Assembly: GCA_947501275.1 (NCBI GenBank)
Contig: CANMVD010000002.1
Location: forward strand, 496,001-560,000
Length of the DNA stretch: 64,000 nucleotides
Direction: 5' to 3'
DNA from: an uncultured Tateyamaria sp.
GTDB taxonomy: Bacteria > Pseudomonadota > Alphaproteobacteria > Rhodobacterales > Rhodobacteraceae
Below are positions 45,710 to 55,702 of this stretch, piece by piece. How positions within the stretch are numbered: position 1 is the stretch's first letter; each line of letters opens with the position of its first letter. Position numbers and translations under genes: made by a program. A model generated the notes under the pieces. It saw only the letters and a program-made list of their open reading frames with translations, had not been told where the DNA came from and did no database searches.

Positions 45710-47359
45710 TCAGCTGTTCAAAAGAGCGCGCGCTGCACCACGGGCCTCATCTGTGATCGTATCTCCAGCCAGCATCCGAGCGATTTCATCCACGCGGTCT
45801 GTCGCATCCAGCGCCACGACCTGCGATGTTGTCATACCCTTGCTGACCTGCTTTTGCACACGCCAGTGATGCGCACCAAGGGCCGCCACCTGCGGAGAGT
45901 GCGTTACAACCAGAACTTGCCCACCATGGGCCAATGTCGCCAGACGACGGCCCACGGCATCTGCCGTTGCCCCGCCGACGCCGCGATCAATTTCGTCAAA
46001 GATCATGGTCAACCCTGTGCGTCCACCTGTCAGGCACACCTTGAGCGCCAGCAAAAAGCGGCTGAGTTCGCCACCCGAGGCGATTTTGTTCAACGCCCCT
46101 GAGGGCGCGCCGGGGTTGGTGGCGACGGTAAACGCCACATTGTCGATACCGTCAGGTCCGGGCTCTTCCGCTTCAATCTGTGTGGTGAACACCGCCCGTT
46201 CCATCTTGAGCGGCGCGAGTTCGCCCATCACTGCCTTGTCCAGCTTTTTGGCGCTGTTCTTGCGAGCCATACTCAGCGTATCAGCCGCCGCACGATAAGC
46301 CGCTTCTGCCGCGGCCACTTCGGACGTCAACCGCCCAAGATCTGCAGCCCCCGCATCAAGAGCATTCAGCTTGGCGCGCAGTGTTTCACCAAAGGCCGCC
46401 AGCTCGTCGGGGATCACATCGTGTTTGCGGGCCATGGCACGGATGGCAAACAGGCGCTCTTCAGTGTCCTCAAGGTCCGACGGATTGAAGCTGAGGGTTT
46501 CCAGCGCAGCGACAATACCGTCCATCGCCTCATCCATCTCGACCATACAGCGCGCCAAGGCCGCCAGTGGCGCATCAAGCTGCCCTTCGGCCTTTTCCGC
46601 GGCGCCGTCGAGCCAACGCATCGCATCAGATACGGCCCCCTCAGCACCATCATGCCCCAAGGCCTGATGGGCGCGTTGCACGTCATCGCGGATCCGCTCA
46701 GCCCCTTGCATCAGGCGGCGACTGGCATCAAGTGCTGCATCCTCGCCCGTTTGGGGATCAAGCGTGTTCAATTCCGCCACAGCGTGACGCAAGAATTCTT
46801 CTTCATCACGGATGGCTTGCATCTGCGCCTCGGCATCAGCAAGCGCCTTGCGCGCTTGCCCCGCCGCCCGCCACGCTGTGCGTACTTTGGCGCGTTTTCC
46901 ATCCAACCCGCCAAATTCGTCCAGTATGGTGCGGTGTCCGCGCGGGTTCAGCAAGCCGCGATCATCATGCTGACCATGCAACTCGATCAAGGTATCCGAA
47001 AGCGCGCGCAGGGTTTCCCCCGAACAGCGCCGATCATTGACCCATGCTGTCTTGCGCCCGTCCGCCGTGTTGACGCGCCGCAGGATCAGCTCGTCTCCGC
47101 CGGGCAAGCCCGCCTCGTCCAGCACCGCATGGGCCGGGTGATCGGCAGGCAGATCAAAACAGGCCGTGACCTCCCCCTGCTCTGCCCCCTGACGCACGAG
47201 TTCTGCGCGGCCGCGCCACCCCAGTACAAACCCCAGCGAATCCAATAGGATCGACTTGCCCGCACCGGTCTCACCCGTCAGCACGTTCAGGCCCGGCTGG
47301 AACGCCAGTTCCAACCGATCAATGATCAGCATGTCCGAGATATCAAGGGCGCGCAGCAT
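45710..47359 (-). CDS. recN: DNA repair protein RecN
   Basis: A 549-residue SMC-like ATPase. N-terminal FQPGLNVLTGETGAGKSILLD carries the Walker A (GETGAGKS); two coiled coils enclose the middle (e.g. AWRAAGQARKALADAEAQMQ); the C-terminal signature is ASGGELSRFLLALKV with the ABC signature SGGELSR and Walker B LTMIFDEIDRGVGG. It acts at double-strand breaks with RecA. It lies 41 bases below bamD in the same direction. Confidence 0.96.
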   Translation of the reverse strand: MLRALDISDMLIIDRLELAFQPGLNVLTGETGAGKSILLDSLGFVLGWRGRAELVRQGAEQGEVTACFDLPADHPAHAVLDEAGLPGGDELILRRVNTADGRKTAWVNDRRCSGETLRALSDTLIELHGQHDDRGLLNPRGHRTILDEFGGLDGKRAKVRTAWRAAGQARKALADAEAQMQAIRDEEEFLRHAVAELNTLDPQTGEDAALDASRRLMQGAERIRDDVQRAHQALGHDGAEGAVSDAMRWLDGAAEKAEGQLDAPLAALARCMVEMDEAMDGIVAALETLSFNPSDLEDTEERLFAIRAMARKHDVIPDELAAFGETLRAKLNALDAGAADLGRLTSEVAAAEAAYRAAADTLSMARKNSAKKLDKAVMGELAPLKMERAVFTTQIEAEEPGPDGIDNVAFTVATNPGAPSGALNKIASGGELSRFLLALKVCLTGGRTGLTMIFDEIDRGVGGATADAVGRRLATLAHGGQVLVVTHSPQVAALGAHHWRVQKQVSKGMTTSQVVALDATDRVDEIARMLAGDTITDEARGAARALLNS

Positions 47360-47400
47360 GGGAATTCAGGCCCGAAAGGCGGGGCGTGCCCCGCCCTGCC

Positions 47401-48270
47401 TCAGAGCCACCGGCCCCGGATTGTCTGACGGTAGATCTGGGCCAGCCAGTTGTTGCCGCGCGCACGTGGCTTCAGCCCCTGCCCGGTCAGCAAGGCAAAG
47501 CTGTCTTCGTACCAATCCGTGGACTGATAGTTGTGCCCCAGAATGGCCCCTGCCGTCTGCGCCTCGTCCAACAGGCCCAGAGACAAATATGCCTCGACCA
47601 GTCGGTGAAGCGCTTCGGGTGTGTGGCTGGTCGTCTGGAAATCCTCAACCACAACACGGAACCGGTTGATGGCCGCCGAATAATGGTCACGACGCAGATA
47701 GTAGCGCCCGATTTCCATCTCCTTGCCTGCAAGGTGGTCAAAGGCGAGGTCAAATTTTAGGATCGACGACTTTGCATAGTCGCTGTTGGGATAGCGTTCG
47801 ATCACATCGCGCAAGGACTGCAACGCCTGAAAGGTCAGCCCCTGATCGCGACCCACTTCGTCAATCTGGTCATAATAGCTAAGAGCCAGAAGGTACTGGG
47901 CATAGGCTGCGTCGTCATCATCTGGGTAAAAGTCGATGAACCGCTGCGCCGCCGAACGCGAATTGGGATAGTCCTTGTCCTGATGGTGGGCAAAGGCCTG
48001 CATGATCAGCGCACGACGCGCCCAATCCGAATAGGGATAGAGCCGTTCAATTTCGCCAAAGTAAAACGCCGCCTCTGTCGGGTCCCCGTCTTCGAGTTCG
48101 AATTCGCCGCGCTCAAAGATCTGCTGCGGCGTGAAGTTCTCAAGGGGGACCTCTTGGCGGTTGAAAAATCCACCCGTTGTCGGGCGCCCATTGTCACGCG
48201 CGCAGCCCGCAACACCAAGTGCTGCGATCAGAACAATTGCCAGACCTGATTTCGATAGACCGACGATCAT
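47401..48270 (-). CDS. bamD: outer membrane assembly lipoprotein BamD
   Basis: A 289-residue lipoprotein (LIAALGVAGC lipobox) made of five TPR-like helical pairs (e.g. PQQIFERGEFELEDGDPTEA; YSDWARRALIMQAFAHHQDK). With BamA it inserts beta-barrel proteins into the outer membrane. I start at ATG 48270; an in-frame upstream region is not needed for the signal. It is between lpxC and recN in a minus-strand run. In related bacteria bamD also follows lpxC. Confidence 0.93.
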   Translation of the reverse strand: MIVGLSKSGLAIVLIAALGVAGCARDNGRPTTGGFFNRQEVPLENFTPQQIFERGEFELEDGDPTEAAFYFGEIERLYPYSDWARRALIMQAFAHHQDKDYPNSRSAAQRFIDFYPDDDDAAYAQYLLALSYYDQIDEVGRDQGLTFQALQSLRDVIERYPNSDYAKSSILKFDLAFDHLAGKEMEIGRYYLRRDHYSAAINRFRVVVEDFQTTSHTPEALHRLVEAYLSLGLLDEAQTAGAILGHNYQSTDWYEDSFALLTGQGLKPRARGNNWLAQIYRQTIRGRWL

Positions 48271-48373
48271 GCCTTGCCACCCCCAAAAGATGCTTCTCAC
48301 CGCCCCGTTTCGGGCTGTTTGCCCGTCTCTAGCACAATCCAAGCATGGGGGAAAATGACGTTTTTCAGTTCGC

Positions 48374-49297
48374 TCACGCGACAGCCGGAATCTCGTCCCA
48401 GACGAGACCGAAACCGGGCAAACGCGACGCGGTTGATGCGTCACATGTTATCATGCGCACAGCATCAGGCGTGGCGAAAACCTTGCGCAGCAATTGGTTT
48501 GTCAGGGAATGCCCTGCACGCGCCCCGCGGTAGTGACCGATCAGCGGCGCGCCAGCCAGAGCAAGGTCGCCCAAGGCGTCCAGCATCTTGTGGCGTACGG
48601 GTTCGTCCGCATGCCGCAACCCACCCGGGCTGGACACACGATCACCGTCAAATACCACCGCGTTCACACCGGGCGTTCCGCCCAACGCAAGCCCATTGGC
48701 CTGCATTTGCTCGACATCTGTTTTGCGGCAGAACGTGCGGCTGTCGCTCAGCTCGCGGGCAAAGCTGCCATTGGACATATTCAGCGATTTGGACTGCCGC
48801 CCGATGGCCGGGTCGGCAAAGTCGATTTCAAAGTCGATGCGCATCACGTCCGATGGGCCAATCGACGCTGTGGCGTCGCCTTGCGTCACCGACACGGTCT
48901 TCAGCATCTCAAAAGCGCGGATCGGCGCGGGCAAGCGGCGCAAGCCACGCTGCACGATGCTGCGCACGAACGGCACCGCAGAACCGTCGAGGATTGGCAC
49001 TTCGGGGCCGTCGATTTCGATCAAGGCATTGTGCACGCCACACCCGGCCAACGCGGCCATGACATGTTCCACCGTGCTGACGCTCACGCCTGAGTCGTTC
49101 ACCAACGTTGTGCACAAAGGCGACTGGCGCACCACATCCCAGCGGGCCGGGACAAGCGTGTCACCCGAGGCAAGATCAGTGCGTTGAAACCAGATACCAT
49201 GTTCGGCACCCGCAGGACGGATGGTCAGGCGCGCGGCCTTGCCCGAATGCAGGCCGCAGCCCGCAAAGGTAATTGCTGATTTTACAGTCGTTTGCAC
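48374..49297 (-). CDS. lpxC: UDP-3-O-acyl-N-acetylglucosamine deacetylase
   Basis: A 307-residue enzyme for the committed step of lipid A synthesis. Zinc ligands appear at the canonical places: H78 (STVEHVMAA), H236 and D240 (RHKMLDALGD), and H263 (GARAGHSLTNQLL). I start at a GTG at 49297 (VQTTVKSAITF), because this gives residue numbers that match characterised LpxC within two, and typical total length; a longer open frame upstream would add 30 residues. A dyad lies about 80 bases upstream. Confidence 0.96.
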   Translation of the reverse strand: MQTTVKSAITFAGCGLHSGKAARLTIRPAGAEHGIWFQRTDLASGDTLVPARWDVVRQSPLCTTLVNDSGVSVSTVEHVMAALAGCGVHNALIEIDGPEVPILDGSAVPFVRSIVQRGLRRLPAPIRAFEMLKTVSVTQGDATASIGPSDVMRIDFEIDFADPAIGRQSKSLNMSNGSFARELSDSRTFCRKTDVEQMQANGLALGGTPGVNAVVFDGDRVSSPGGLRHADEPVRHKMLDALGDLALAGAPLIGHYRGARAGHSLTNQLLRKVFATPDAVRMITCDASTASRLPGFGLVWDEIPAVA

Positions 49298-49378
49298 GTG
49301 TCCCACCCGTCGTCTCATTTGACGTGATGCAGAGGTAAGGGGCGCAGCGCCAGTACACAACTCAATCTTTGCAACGGT

Positions 49379-49413
49379 CTGAAACATCCCTGTAACAGAA
49401 TGACATGTTTCAG
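49379..49413. promoter_or_regulatory. 9-bp inverted repeat upstream of lpxC
   Basis: CTGAAACAT (49379-49387) and ATGTTTCAG (49405-49413), perfect arms separated by 17 bases. It could be an operator or part of the lpxC promoter region; no known factor is assigned. Confidence 0.35.
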
Positions 49414-49445
49414 CAGTGCTGATTACAAGCGCTTGATCTAAAACG

Positions 49446-49480
49446 AAAAAAGGCCGCCGATCGGCGACCCTTTGTTTTTT
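49446..49480 (-). terminator. intrinsic terminator after ftsZ
   Basis: The palindromic stem GGCCGCCGATCGGCGACC (49452-49469) is flanked by A-runs on its left and T-runs on its right, so it can terminate ftsZ on the minus strand and could act in both directions. Confidence 0.75.
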
Positions 49481-49540
49481 ATTCGTGACTGGAATTAATG
49501 GTATCTATTTGTGACCCAACGTCACAATGGCTTCATTTTC

Positions 49541-51181
49541 TCAGTTGGCCTGCCGGCGCAGGAAGGCGGGGATTTCGATCCGCTCTTGATCCGGGTCCAC
49601 TGCTTCCGTGGGTTGTGGTGCTGCGGGCGCGGGCGCTGCGGCACGGGCCTGGACCGGTGGCTGCTGACGCACAGAGCGTGGATCGGCGGCCGCCGGGGCT
49701 GCCCCACTCTCGGGAGACCCTGTCATTCGGTTGATCAGCGAGTTGATGCCAAAGCGGGGCTTTTCAGCCGCGGCTTCCGGTGCGGGCTGTGGCGCAGGTT
49801 GTGCGGCACCAGGTGCGGCACGCTGCGTGGCTGCACGCAGGCGGGCCAAAGCCTCTGGTGATGGCGTGCCTGGCGCTGGTGCGCGCGGAGCCACGAACTC
49901 TTCTGCGGGCGCTTCGACCTGCTCGGGCGTGGGTTCGAATGCCGCCACCTGCGGCTGGTAGGCCGGGGGTGGCAAGTCGTCGGCACCCACAACAGGCGCT
50001 TCGTCCGCAAAGATATCTTCGGCCATGTCCTGTGCTGCGGCCTGCTGCACGTCCATACCTTCGAACAATGTCGGCTCTTCTGCGGCTGCGGCCACTGGCG
50101 CGGCGGCTGGTTCTGCATATGTGTCAGCAGCAGCCGGCGCGGGCTCTGTCACGATTGGCTGCGCCAATGGCGCCGCCATTGAACGACGCGGCACAGGGAT
50201 TTCGGAGTTCACATCTGTTGCGTCGATACCTGTGGCAACAACGCTGACGCGCATCATGCCTTCCATGGCGGTGTCCAGCGTGGAACCAACGATGATGTTC
50301 GCGTCTGGGTCGACTTCTTCGCGGATACGGTTGGCCGCTTCGTCCAGTTCGAACAGGGTCAAATCGTGCGCGCCGGTGATGTTGATCAGCACACCTTTGG
50401 CACCGCGCAGGCTGATTTCGTCCAGCAGCGGGTTGGCGATGGCTTTCTCCGCGGCCTGGATTGCGCGATCTTCGCCGTCTGCTTCGCCGGTGCCCATCAT
50501 GGCTTTGCCCATCTCGTCCATCACGGCACGTACGTCCGCAAAGTCGAGGTTGATCAGGCCGGGGCGGACCATCAGGTCAGTCACGCCTTTGACGCCTTGA
50601 TAAAGCACGTCATCGGCCATCGAAAATGCTTCTGTGAAGGTCGTCTTTTCGTTGGCCAGACGGAACAGGTTCTGGTTGGGAATGATGATCAGCGTATCGA
50701 CCATCTTTTGCAGGGCCTCGACACCGTCCTCGGCCTGCTTCATCCGCTTGGCGCCTTCAAACTGGAAAGGTTTGGTCACGACACCAACGGTCAGCACGCC
50801 CAGTTCACGCGCGGCTTGCGCGATGATGGGCGCTGCGCCCGTCCCAGTGCCTCCGCCCATACCGGCCGTAATAAAACACATGTGCGCGCCCGCGAGGTGA
50901 TCCACGATCTGTTCGATGCTTTCCTCGGCAGCGGCGGCACCAACGGCTGCGCGTGCACCCGCACCCAAACCTTCGGTCACTTTGATACCCAGTTGGACCC
51001 GGTTGCCGGCGGCGGATTGCTGCAGCGCCTGAGCATCGGTGTTGGCGACCACAAAGTCGACGCCGTCCAGCTCTTTTTCAATCATGTTGTTGACGGCGTT
51101 GCCGCCAGCACCACCGACACCAAACACGGTGATACGAGGTTTCAATTCGTCCTGTCCGGGCATCGAAAGATTGAGTGTCAT
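49541..51181 (-). CDS. ftsZ: cell division GTPase FtsZ
   Basis: A 546-residue FtsZ. The tubulin signature is [16 protein letters not shown] (T3 loop GGGTGTG) and the T7 loop is [15 protein letters not shown], with the core ending near SEIPVPRR. A Pro/Ala/Glu-rich linker of about 190 residues follows, then the conserved C-terminal peptide [12 protein letters not shown] that binds FtsA. The long linker is typical of alphaproteobacteria. It is separated from ftsA by an antisense VPLPA gene. DnaA boxes lie in its upstream region. Confidence 0.98.
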   Translation of the reverse strand: MTLNLSMPGQDELKPRITVFGVGGAGGNAVNNMIEKELDGVDFVVANTDAQALQQSAAGNRVQLGIKVTEGLGAGARAAVGAAAAEESIEQIVDHLAGAHMCFITAGMGGGTGTGAAPIIAQAARELGVLTVGVVTKPFQFEGAKRMKQAEDGVEALQKMVDTLIIIPNQNLFRLANEKTTFTEAFSMADDVLYQGVKGVTDLMVRPGLINLDFADVRAVMDEMGKAMMGTGEADGEDRAIQAAEKAIANPLLDEISLRGAKGVLINITGAHDLTLFELDEAANRIREEVDPDANIIVGSTLDTAMEGMMRVSVVATGIDATDVNSEIPVPRRSMAAPLAQPIVTEPAPAAADTYAEPAAAPVAAAAEEPTLFEGMDVQQAAAQDMAEDIFADEAPVVGADDLPPPAYQPQVAAFEPTPEQVEAPAEEFVAPRAPAPGTPSPEALARLRAATQRAAPGAAQPAPQPAPEAAAEKPRFGINSLINRMTGSPESGAAPAAADPRSVRQQPPVQARAAAPAPAAPQPTEAVDPDQERIEIPAFLRRQAN

Positions 51182-51416
51182 TTTTATCCGCCTGTTCGTT
51201 TAAGCGCCCTGAATCGCGGGCAATCGTCCCATATTTCAGCCGACCCTATACTTTGACTGCCCCATCGTCACGCCCAAAACACAAAAATGCCACAAAATAT
51301 GGGGGCACAATGGCGTGTCCCGGCAGCATTTTGCCCAAAACGCAATATGTTGCGGCGCACAGTCAAAGTGACATCAACAACGCAAGTGCAAAACTGCGCA
51401 TGGCGGACCCACGGGG

Positions 51417-51425
51417 TTATCCACA
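51417..51425. promoter_or_regulatory. consensus DnaA box 1 upstream of ftsZ
   Basis: TTATCCACA. With the second box it forms a 13-bp inverted repeat (GGTTATCCACAGG / CCTGTGGATAACC). Confidence 0.6.
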
Positions 51426-51488
51426 GGACTTATCGTTTTAGTTGTATGGACGACTGCTCGGTCGGCCTGATTGAGCCTCTTTGGACCC

Positions 51489-51497
51489 TGTGGATAA
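51489..51497. promoter_or_regulatory. consensus DnaA box 2 upstream of ftsZ
   Basis: TGTGGATAA, the reverse complement of the consensus, 63 bases from box 1, in the region between ftsZ and the VPLPA gene. Confidence 0.6.
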
Positions 51498-51675
51498 CCT
51501 TAACATATTGACGAAGCGCCGTCACGTGATTCTGCGCTCCCGGCGGGGCCAAATAAGTCGAAATGCGCAGCCTAAAACACCCGCCATGCGGGAGGCAGCG
51601 TTTTGACTCAGAAAAGTGGGCGAAATGCGCTATAGTGCACACACTTTTTTGCGCATATGAAGATTGGGGACTTTA

Positions 51676-52500
51676 ATGAACACTTTTTTACGCTCGTCCA
51701 CGTTGCGAAGAGCCCTGGCTCTCGGTTTATGTGGGTTACTCCTGACGATGGCCGCACCAGGGCACAGTGCGACACAAATTGACGTACAGACGTTTTCGGG
51801 GAGCAAAAGCAACCAGTTTACGCGCAGCATTCTGCCCCCTTTTGGCACCGGCGTACGGGTCGGAACGGACAATACTGGCGTCTTTGATCTGGTCGCGCCG
51901 AGTTTCAGCGCCGATCTGTTTGACGCAAGCCTTGGCACACTTCAATCAGTCCAGATCGTGTACGAAGGGACCCGTGTCAGCGGCAACCGGGTTGATCGGG
52001 TGAGCACCTTGTGTCGCGATAGTGGCGCCAATACAGCCTGCCAAAACGACACGTTGAATGTGAGCCTGACGATTGATCACGGTGTCTTTACATCAGTTGG
52101 GAGCGTAGACGAAATCTCGACCTCGCGAACAGCCACCTTGCGAGATGGCCAAAGCTCGACCGGCTTTAACGGGCCTGTCGCCTTGTTCGCGCAGCAGACA
52201 TTTACGGACGCGGGCAATCTGGCCGCTTATTCGGGCAACGGGACGTTTGATTTGACGGCGTTTTTCTTTCCGACTCTGCAAGGCCGATACGAATGCGACC
52301 CGAGCCTTGCCACCGTCATCACCGCATGCAATGCAGAGTATCGCGCGTTTTATGGCGCTGACTTCGACATCAGCGTTATCTACACATATGACGATGGGAT
52401 CACGCCGCCCCCACCACCGGCCGTACCATTGCCCGCTGGACTGCCGATGCTGATCGGGGCGTTGTCGCTGTTGGGCTGGGCCCGGCATCGCCGCAGCTGA
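51676..52500 (+). CDS. VPLPA-CTERM exported protein, antisense between ftsA and ftsZ
   Basis: A 274-residue exported protein: signal peptide with LALGLCGLLLTMAAPGHSA, a beta-rich body beginning TQIDVQTFSGSKSNQFTRSI that resembles choice-of-anchor type domains, one Cys pair each in STLCRDSGANTACQND and RYECDPSLATVITACN, and a C-terminal AVPLPAGLPMLIGALSLLGW plus basic RHRRS tail. Sorting by a VPLPA-recognising exosortase is expected. It stops exactly at the base before ftsA's stop, with no terminator between. Confidence 0.85.
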   Translation: MNTFLRSSTLRRALALGLCGLLLTMAAPGHSATQIDVQTFSGSKSNQFTRSILPPFGTGVRVGTDNTGVFDLVAPSFSADLFDASLGTLQSVQIVYEGTRVSGNRVDRVSTLCRDSGANTACQNDTLNVSLTIDHGVFTSVGSVDEISTSRTATLRDGQSSTGFNGPVALFAQQTFTDAGNLAAYSGNGTFDLTAFFFPTLQGRYECDPSLATVITACNAEYRAFYGADFDISVIYTYDDGITPPPPPAVPLPAGLPMLIGALSLLGWARHRRS

Positions 52501-53835
52501 TCACCAGTTGTCGCGGAACCATTTGACGGCGCGGCGCAGGGAACGTGACGGGTAGCGATCGTGTGGGATGTCAAAATCCCACCATTCGTCCTGCGGATGC
52601 GCGGCAAACAGCGCCAGACCAACGGCGCTGGCAAAACCCGGCCCCGTCGCCGCCTGTGGCAACCCATGTACGCGCAGGGGACGCCCAAGGCGCACCTGAT
52701 GTCCGAGAATCTTTGAAGCCAGGCCGTCCAGACCCGGGATCTGACTGCCGCCACCTGTCAAAACGATCTGCTGGCTGGGCAAATGGTCAAAGCCCGCCGC
52801 ATCCAGACGGGCGCGTACTTCTTCAAGTATCTCTTCGACCCGGGGGCGCATGATACCAATCAATTCAGCACGCGACGCTGTGCGCCTGTCGTGTTCATAA
52901 TCACCGGTGTCGCCGCCAATCTCGATCATCTCGCGATCATCCATACCTGTTGCATGGACCCCGCCATAGAATGTCTTGATCCGTTCCGCATTGGCCATGG
53001 GCACCTGAAGACCCAGCGAAATGTCGCTGGTGACGTGATCGCCACCCATGCGCACCGCGTCGCCATAGATCATGTGTTTCTTGATAAAGATCGACACGCC
53101 AGTCGACCCGCCCCCCATGTCAATGCAGGCCGCACCAAGTTCCTGTTCGTCCTCGACCATGGCTGAAATGCCGGACGCATAGGCCGAAGAAGCAATGCCC
53201 GCCAATTCCAGATCGCACCGTTTTATGCAGTGCGCCAGATGCTGAACCGCATCCGCATCCACCGTCAACATGTGCAGATCAACGGCCAGTGTATTGCCCA
53301 GCTGTCCACGTGGGTCAGACAGACCCGACCGGTGATCCAGCGCAAAGTTCACAGGCTGGGCATGCAGCACTTCACGCCCCTCGCCGTAGTCGGGCACATC
53401 GCAACGCGACAGCACGGTGGCCACATCGTTTTCGGTGACAACCTGCCCCTCAAGGTCCAGTTGCGCATCGAGTCCATAGCTGCGCGGTTCGGCCCCGGCG
53501 AAACAGGCAATCACGTGGTCCACCCGGATACCGGCCATCTTCTGGGCGGCCTGCAAGGCGGTGCGAATAGCACGTTCGGTTTCCTGCATCGCGCAGATCT
53601 CACCAAAGCGCACCCCGCGCGAGCGCGTTGTTGCCGCGCCGATCACACGGAAACCGGACTGTCCGGCGAGCGATCCGATCTCGCCCTCTTCGCCCAACTT
53701 GGCGGTTCCGTCAAAACGCAGCACAAGGCAGGCGATTTTGGAACTGCCCACATCCAGAATGGCCACGACACCCCGTTGCATCGCGATCTTGCGCATGTTC
53801 CGCATACTGCGCTGGCTGGCATAAAGGTCGGTCAT
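52501..53835 (-). CDS. ftsA: cell division protein FtsA
   Basis: A 444-residue actin-fold protein. Nucleotide-site blocks are VVAILDVGSSKIACLV, the 1C region DHVIACFAGAEPRSY, CIDMGGGSTGVSIF and LTGGGSQIPGLD. The C-terminus SLRRAVKWFRDNW is the amphipathic membrane-targeting helix. It links FtsZ to the membrane. I start at ATG 53835, 5 bases after the ftsQ stop; an upstream frame start would overlap ftsQ. Confidence 0.96.
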   Translation of the reverse strand: MTDLYASQRSMRNMRKIAMQRGVVAILDVGSSKIACLVLRFDGTAKLGEEGEIGSLAGQSGFRVIGAATTRSRGVRFGEICAMQETERAIRTALQAAQKMAGIRVDHVIACFAGAEPRSYGLDAQLDLEGQVVTENDVATVLSRCDVPDYGEGREVLHAQPVNFALDHRSGLSDPRGQLGNTLAVDLHMLTVDADAVQHLAHCIKRCDLELAGIASSAYASGISAMVEDEQELGAACIDMGGGSTGVSIFIKKHMIYGDAVRMGGDHVTSDISLGLQVPMANAERIKTFYGGVHATGMDDREMIEIGGDTGDYEHDRRTASRAELIGIMRPRVEEILEEVRARLDAAGFDHLPSQQIVLTGGGSQIPGLDGLASKILGHQVRLGRPLRVHGLPQAATGPGFASAVGLALFAAHPQDEWWDFDIPHDRYPSRSLRRAVKWFRDNW

Positions 53836-53840
53836 GGCGG

Positions 53841-54716
53841 CTACTGGTTCCCCAAATTCAAAGCACGGATGCGCCACCATTCGGTGGTCGCGTTGTCAGT
53901 CATGCGGACGGTCGGACGTCCGGGCAGGCGCAGATCAATGCGCGAGATATCGCGGGTAAGCACCTCTTGGGCGCCTTCAAGGGCAATCACACGTTCCAGC
54001 GCCTGCACCGGCAATTCGACCGGCAACAGAATGCGTTGGCTGCGATCCAAAACCACGTCCCAACGTCGATCGCCAAGGCGCACGAGCCCGCGCAGGCGGT
54101 CGCCCAATGGCTTTGCGGCATCAATCAGCGCCAACGCCTCCTGAACATGTTTTGGTGCGCCTTCACCTGCGATCACGGGCAAGTCGGGGCGCGCCACCCG
54201 CTTCTGGACTGTTGCAATTTGCACACCCTCCCCGTCGACCAGCCATAGTCCCTCGGGAGTGCGCCAAATCGCGGCGGGTGTGCGCGGCGTGATGTTGAGT
54301 TGCAGCACACCACCGGGGCGAATACGCACGCTGGCCTCTTGCACCGGTGGCATCTCCAGAAGACGGGCGCGGATGGTCTCAAGCTCGAGGTCAAAGGAGG
54401 ACAGCGGAAAATCCAGTGGCACAGCTTCGCGGATGGCCGTCGCCAGTTCGGCCTCGGCCCCGTCGATGGCCATGAGATTGACCATGAACTCCGGGCGCTC
54501 TTCGATGCTGGATCGGATTTCAGCAACCTTGTCGGTGATCATGGTCTGATTGCCAGGCACGGACAGCCACCATGTGAGCCCCCCAAACGCGACGGCAAAC
54601 GGCAGACCAACCCGCACGCCCAACCGGAACACAGGCGTCAGCATCAGGCGCTGCATCCGCCACGACCAGCGGGATGGGGCGGGATCGACCCGTGTGACGC
54701 GCTTTATCGTTGACAC
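53841..54716 (-). CDS. ftsQ: cell division protein FtsQ
   Basis: A 291-residue bitopic divisome protein with one N-terminal helix ([20 protein letters not shown]), then a POTRA domain and C-terminal beta domain (e.g. [20 protein letters not shown]). I start at GTG 54716 since GGAGG lies 7 bases before it, inside the end of ddl; overlap with ddl is 13 bases. It connects divisome peptidoglycan synthesis with FtsB/FtsL. Confidence 0.9.
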   Translation of the reverse strand: MSTIKRVTRVDPAPSRWSWRMQRLMLTPVFRLGVRVGLPFAVAFGGLTWWLSVPGNQTMITDKVAEIRSSIEERPEFMVNLMAIDGAEAELATAIREAVPLDFPLSSFDLELETIRARLLEMPPVQEASVRIRPGGVLQLNITPRTPAAIWRTPEGLWLVDGEGVQIATVQKRVARPDLPVIAGEGAPKHVQEALALIDAAKPLGDRLRGLVRLGDRRWDVVLDRSQRILLPVELPVQALERVIALEGAQEVLTRDISRIDLRLPGRPTVRMTDNATTEWWRIRALNLGNQ

Positions 54717-55627
54717 GAGGCGTCCTCCACCATCCACGCGCACAGCTCTCCGAAAGAGATCCCGGCCGCCTGCGCCTGTTCCGGCGTCAGGGATGTCGGT
54801 GTCATGCCGGGCTGCGTATTGGTTTCAAGCAGAATGAGGCCCGCCGCCCCTTTGCTTTCGTCCCAACGGAAATCCGTGCGGCTGACGCCCCGGCACCCCA
54901 ATGCGTTGTGCGCACGAATGGCATAGTCGAGGCAAAGTTCCGCAATCTCGGTTGGTACATCTGCCGGGATCACATGGCGGCTGCCGCCGGGCTTGTACTT
55001 GGCGTCATAGTCGTACCAGCCATCAGTCAGGATGTCCGTCACGCCCAAGGCGCGGGTGCCCATTACTGTGGTGGTCAGCTCGCGCCCATGGGCAAATGCC
55101 TCGACCATCACCTCGGACGGCATCGAAGCGTCGAGTTGCGGCGGCCCATTGGCATCCTCGTTTACAAGGTAAATGCCGACGCTTGAGCCTTCGTTGTTCG
55201 GTTTGACGACGTAGGGCGGCGGCATCACGTGACCCGCGCGCACCTCGTCGGCGGTCACAATCACGCTGTCGACCACAGGCAGTCCTGCTGCCCGGTACAC
55301 GTCCTTGGTGCGCTGCTTGTCCATGGCCAGGGCGGACGACAACACACCGGAATGCGAATAAGGGATGCCCAGCCATTCCAGCATCCCTTGCACACAACCG
55401 TCCTCGCCCCACCGCCCATGAAGGCAGTTCAGAACCGCGTCAGGTTTTATGGATGTCAGAACGTCGCACAGGTCGCGGCCAGCATCGACCTCGACCACCT
55501 CGTATCCTCGCTCCCGCAGCGCGGCTGCACAGGCCTGTCCCGTTGACAATGACACCTCGCGCTCAGCCGAGGGTCCACCCAATAACACCGCCACTTTGGA
55601 AGCCGTCCTGCTCGACTGACCGCCCAT
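54704..55627 (-). CDS. ddl: D-alanine--D-alanine ligase
   Basis: A 307-residue ATP-grasp enzyme: [19 protein letters not shown] at the N-terminus, [14 protein letters not shown] (nucleotide and D-Ala loop) and the C-terminal [20 protein letters not shown], with the metal-binding Glu/Asn. It joins two D-Ala for peptidoglycan. GAGGCAC precedes ATG 55627. Confidence 0.95.
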   Translation of the reverse strand: MGGQSSRTASKVAVLLGGPSAEREVSLSTGQACAAALRERGYEVVEVDAGRDLCDVLTSIKPDAVLNCLHGRWGEDGCVQGMLEWLGIPYSHSGVLSSALAMDKQRTKDVYRAAGLPVVDSVIVTADEVRAGHVMPPPYVVKPNNEGSSVGIYLVNEDANGPPQLDASMPSEVMVEAFAHGRELTTTVMGTRALGVTDILTDGWYDYDAKYKPGGSRHVIPADVPTEIAELCLDYAIRAHNALGCRGVSRTDFRWDESKGAAGLILLETNTQPGMTPTSLTPEQAQAAGISFGELCAWMVEDASCQR

Positions 55628-55702
55628 GTGCCTCTTCGTCCCGGGGTCCTTTGTGAACCCTCGTTTGTTTGCCGATTTACGGCCTGCCCTGCGCGCGAAA
55701 TC

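Larger units (their letters stand above)
51182..51675. other. intergenic region upstream of ftsZ with DnaA and GANTC sites
   Basis: 494 bases between divergent ftsZ and the VPLPA gene. It contains two consensus DnaA boxes in inverted order (51417-51425, 51489-51497) and three GANTC sites (51211, 51528, 51605), the CcrM methylation target of alphaproteobacteria. It must hold the ftsZ promoter. No gene is supported here. Confidence 0.6.
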
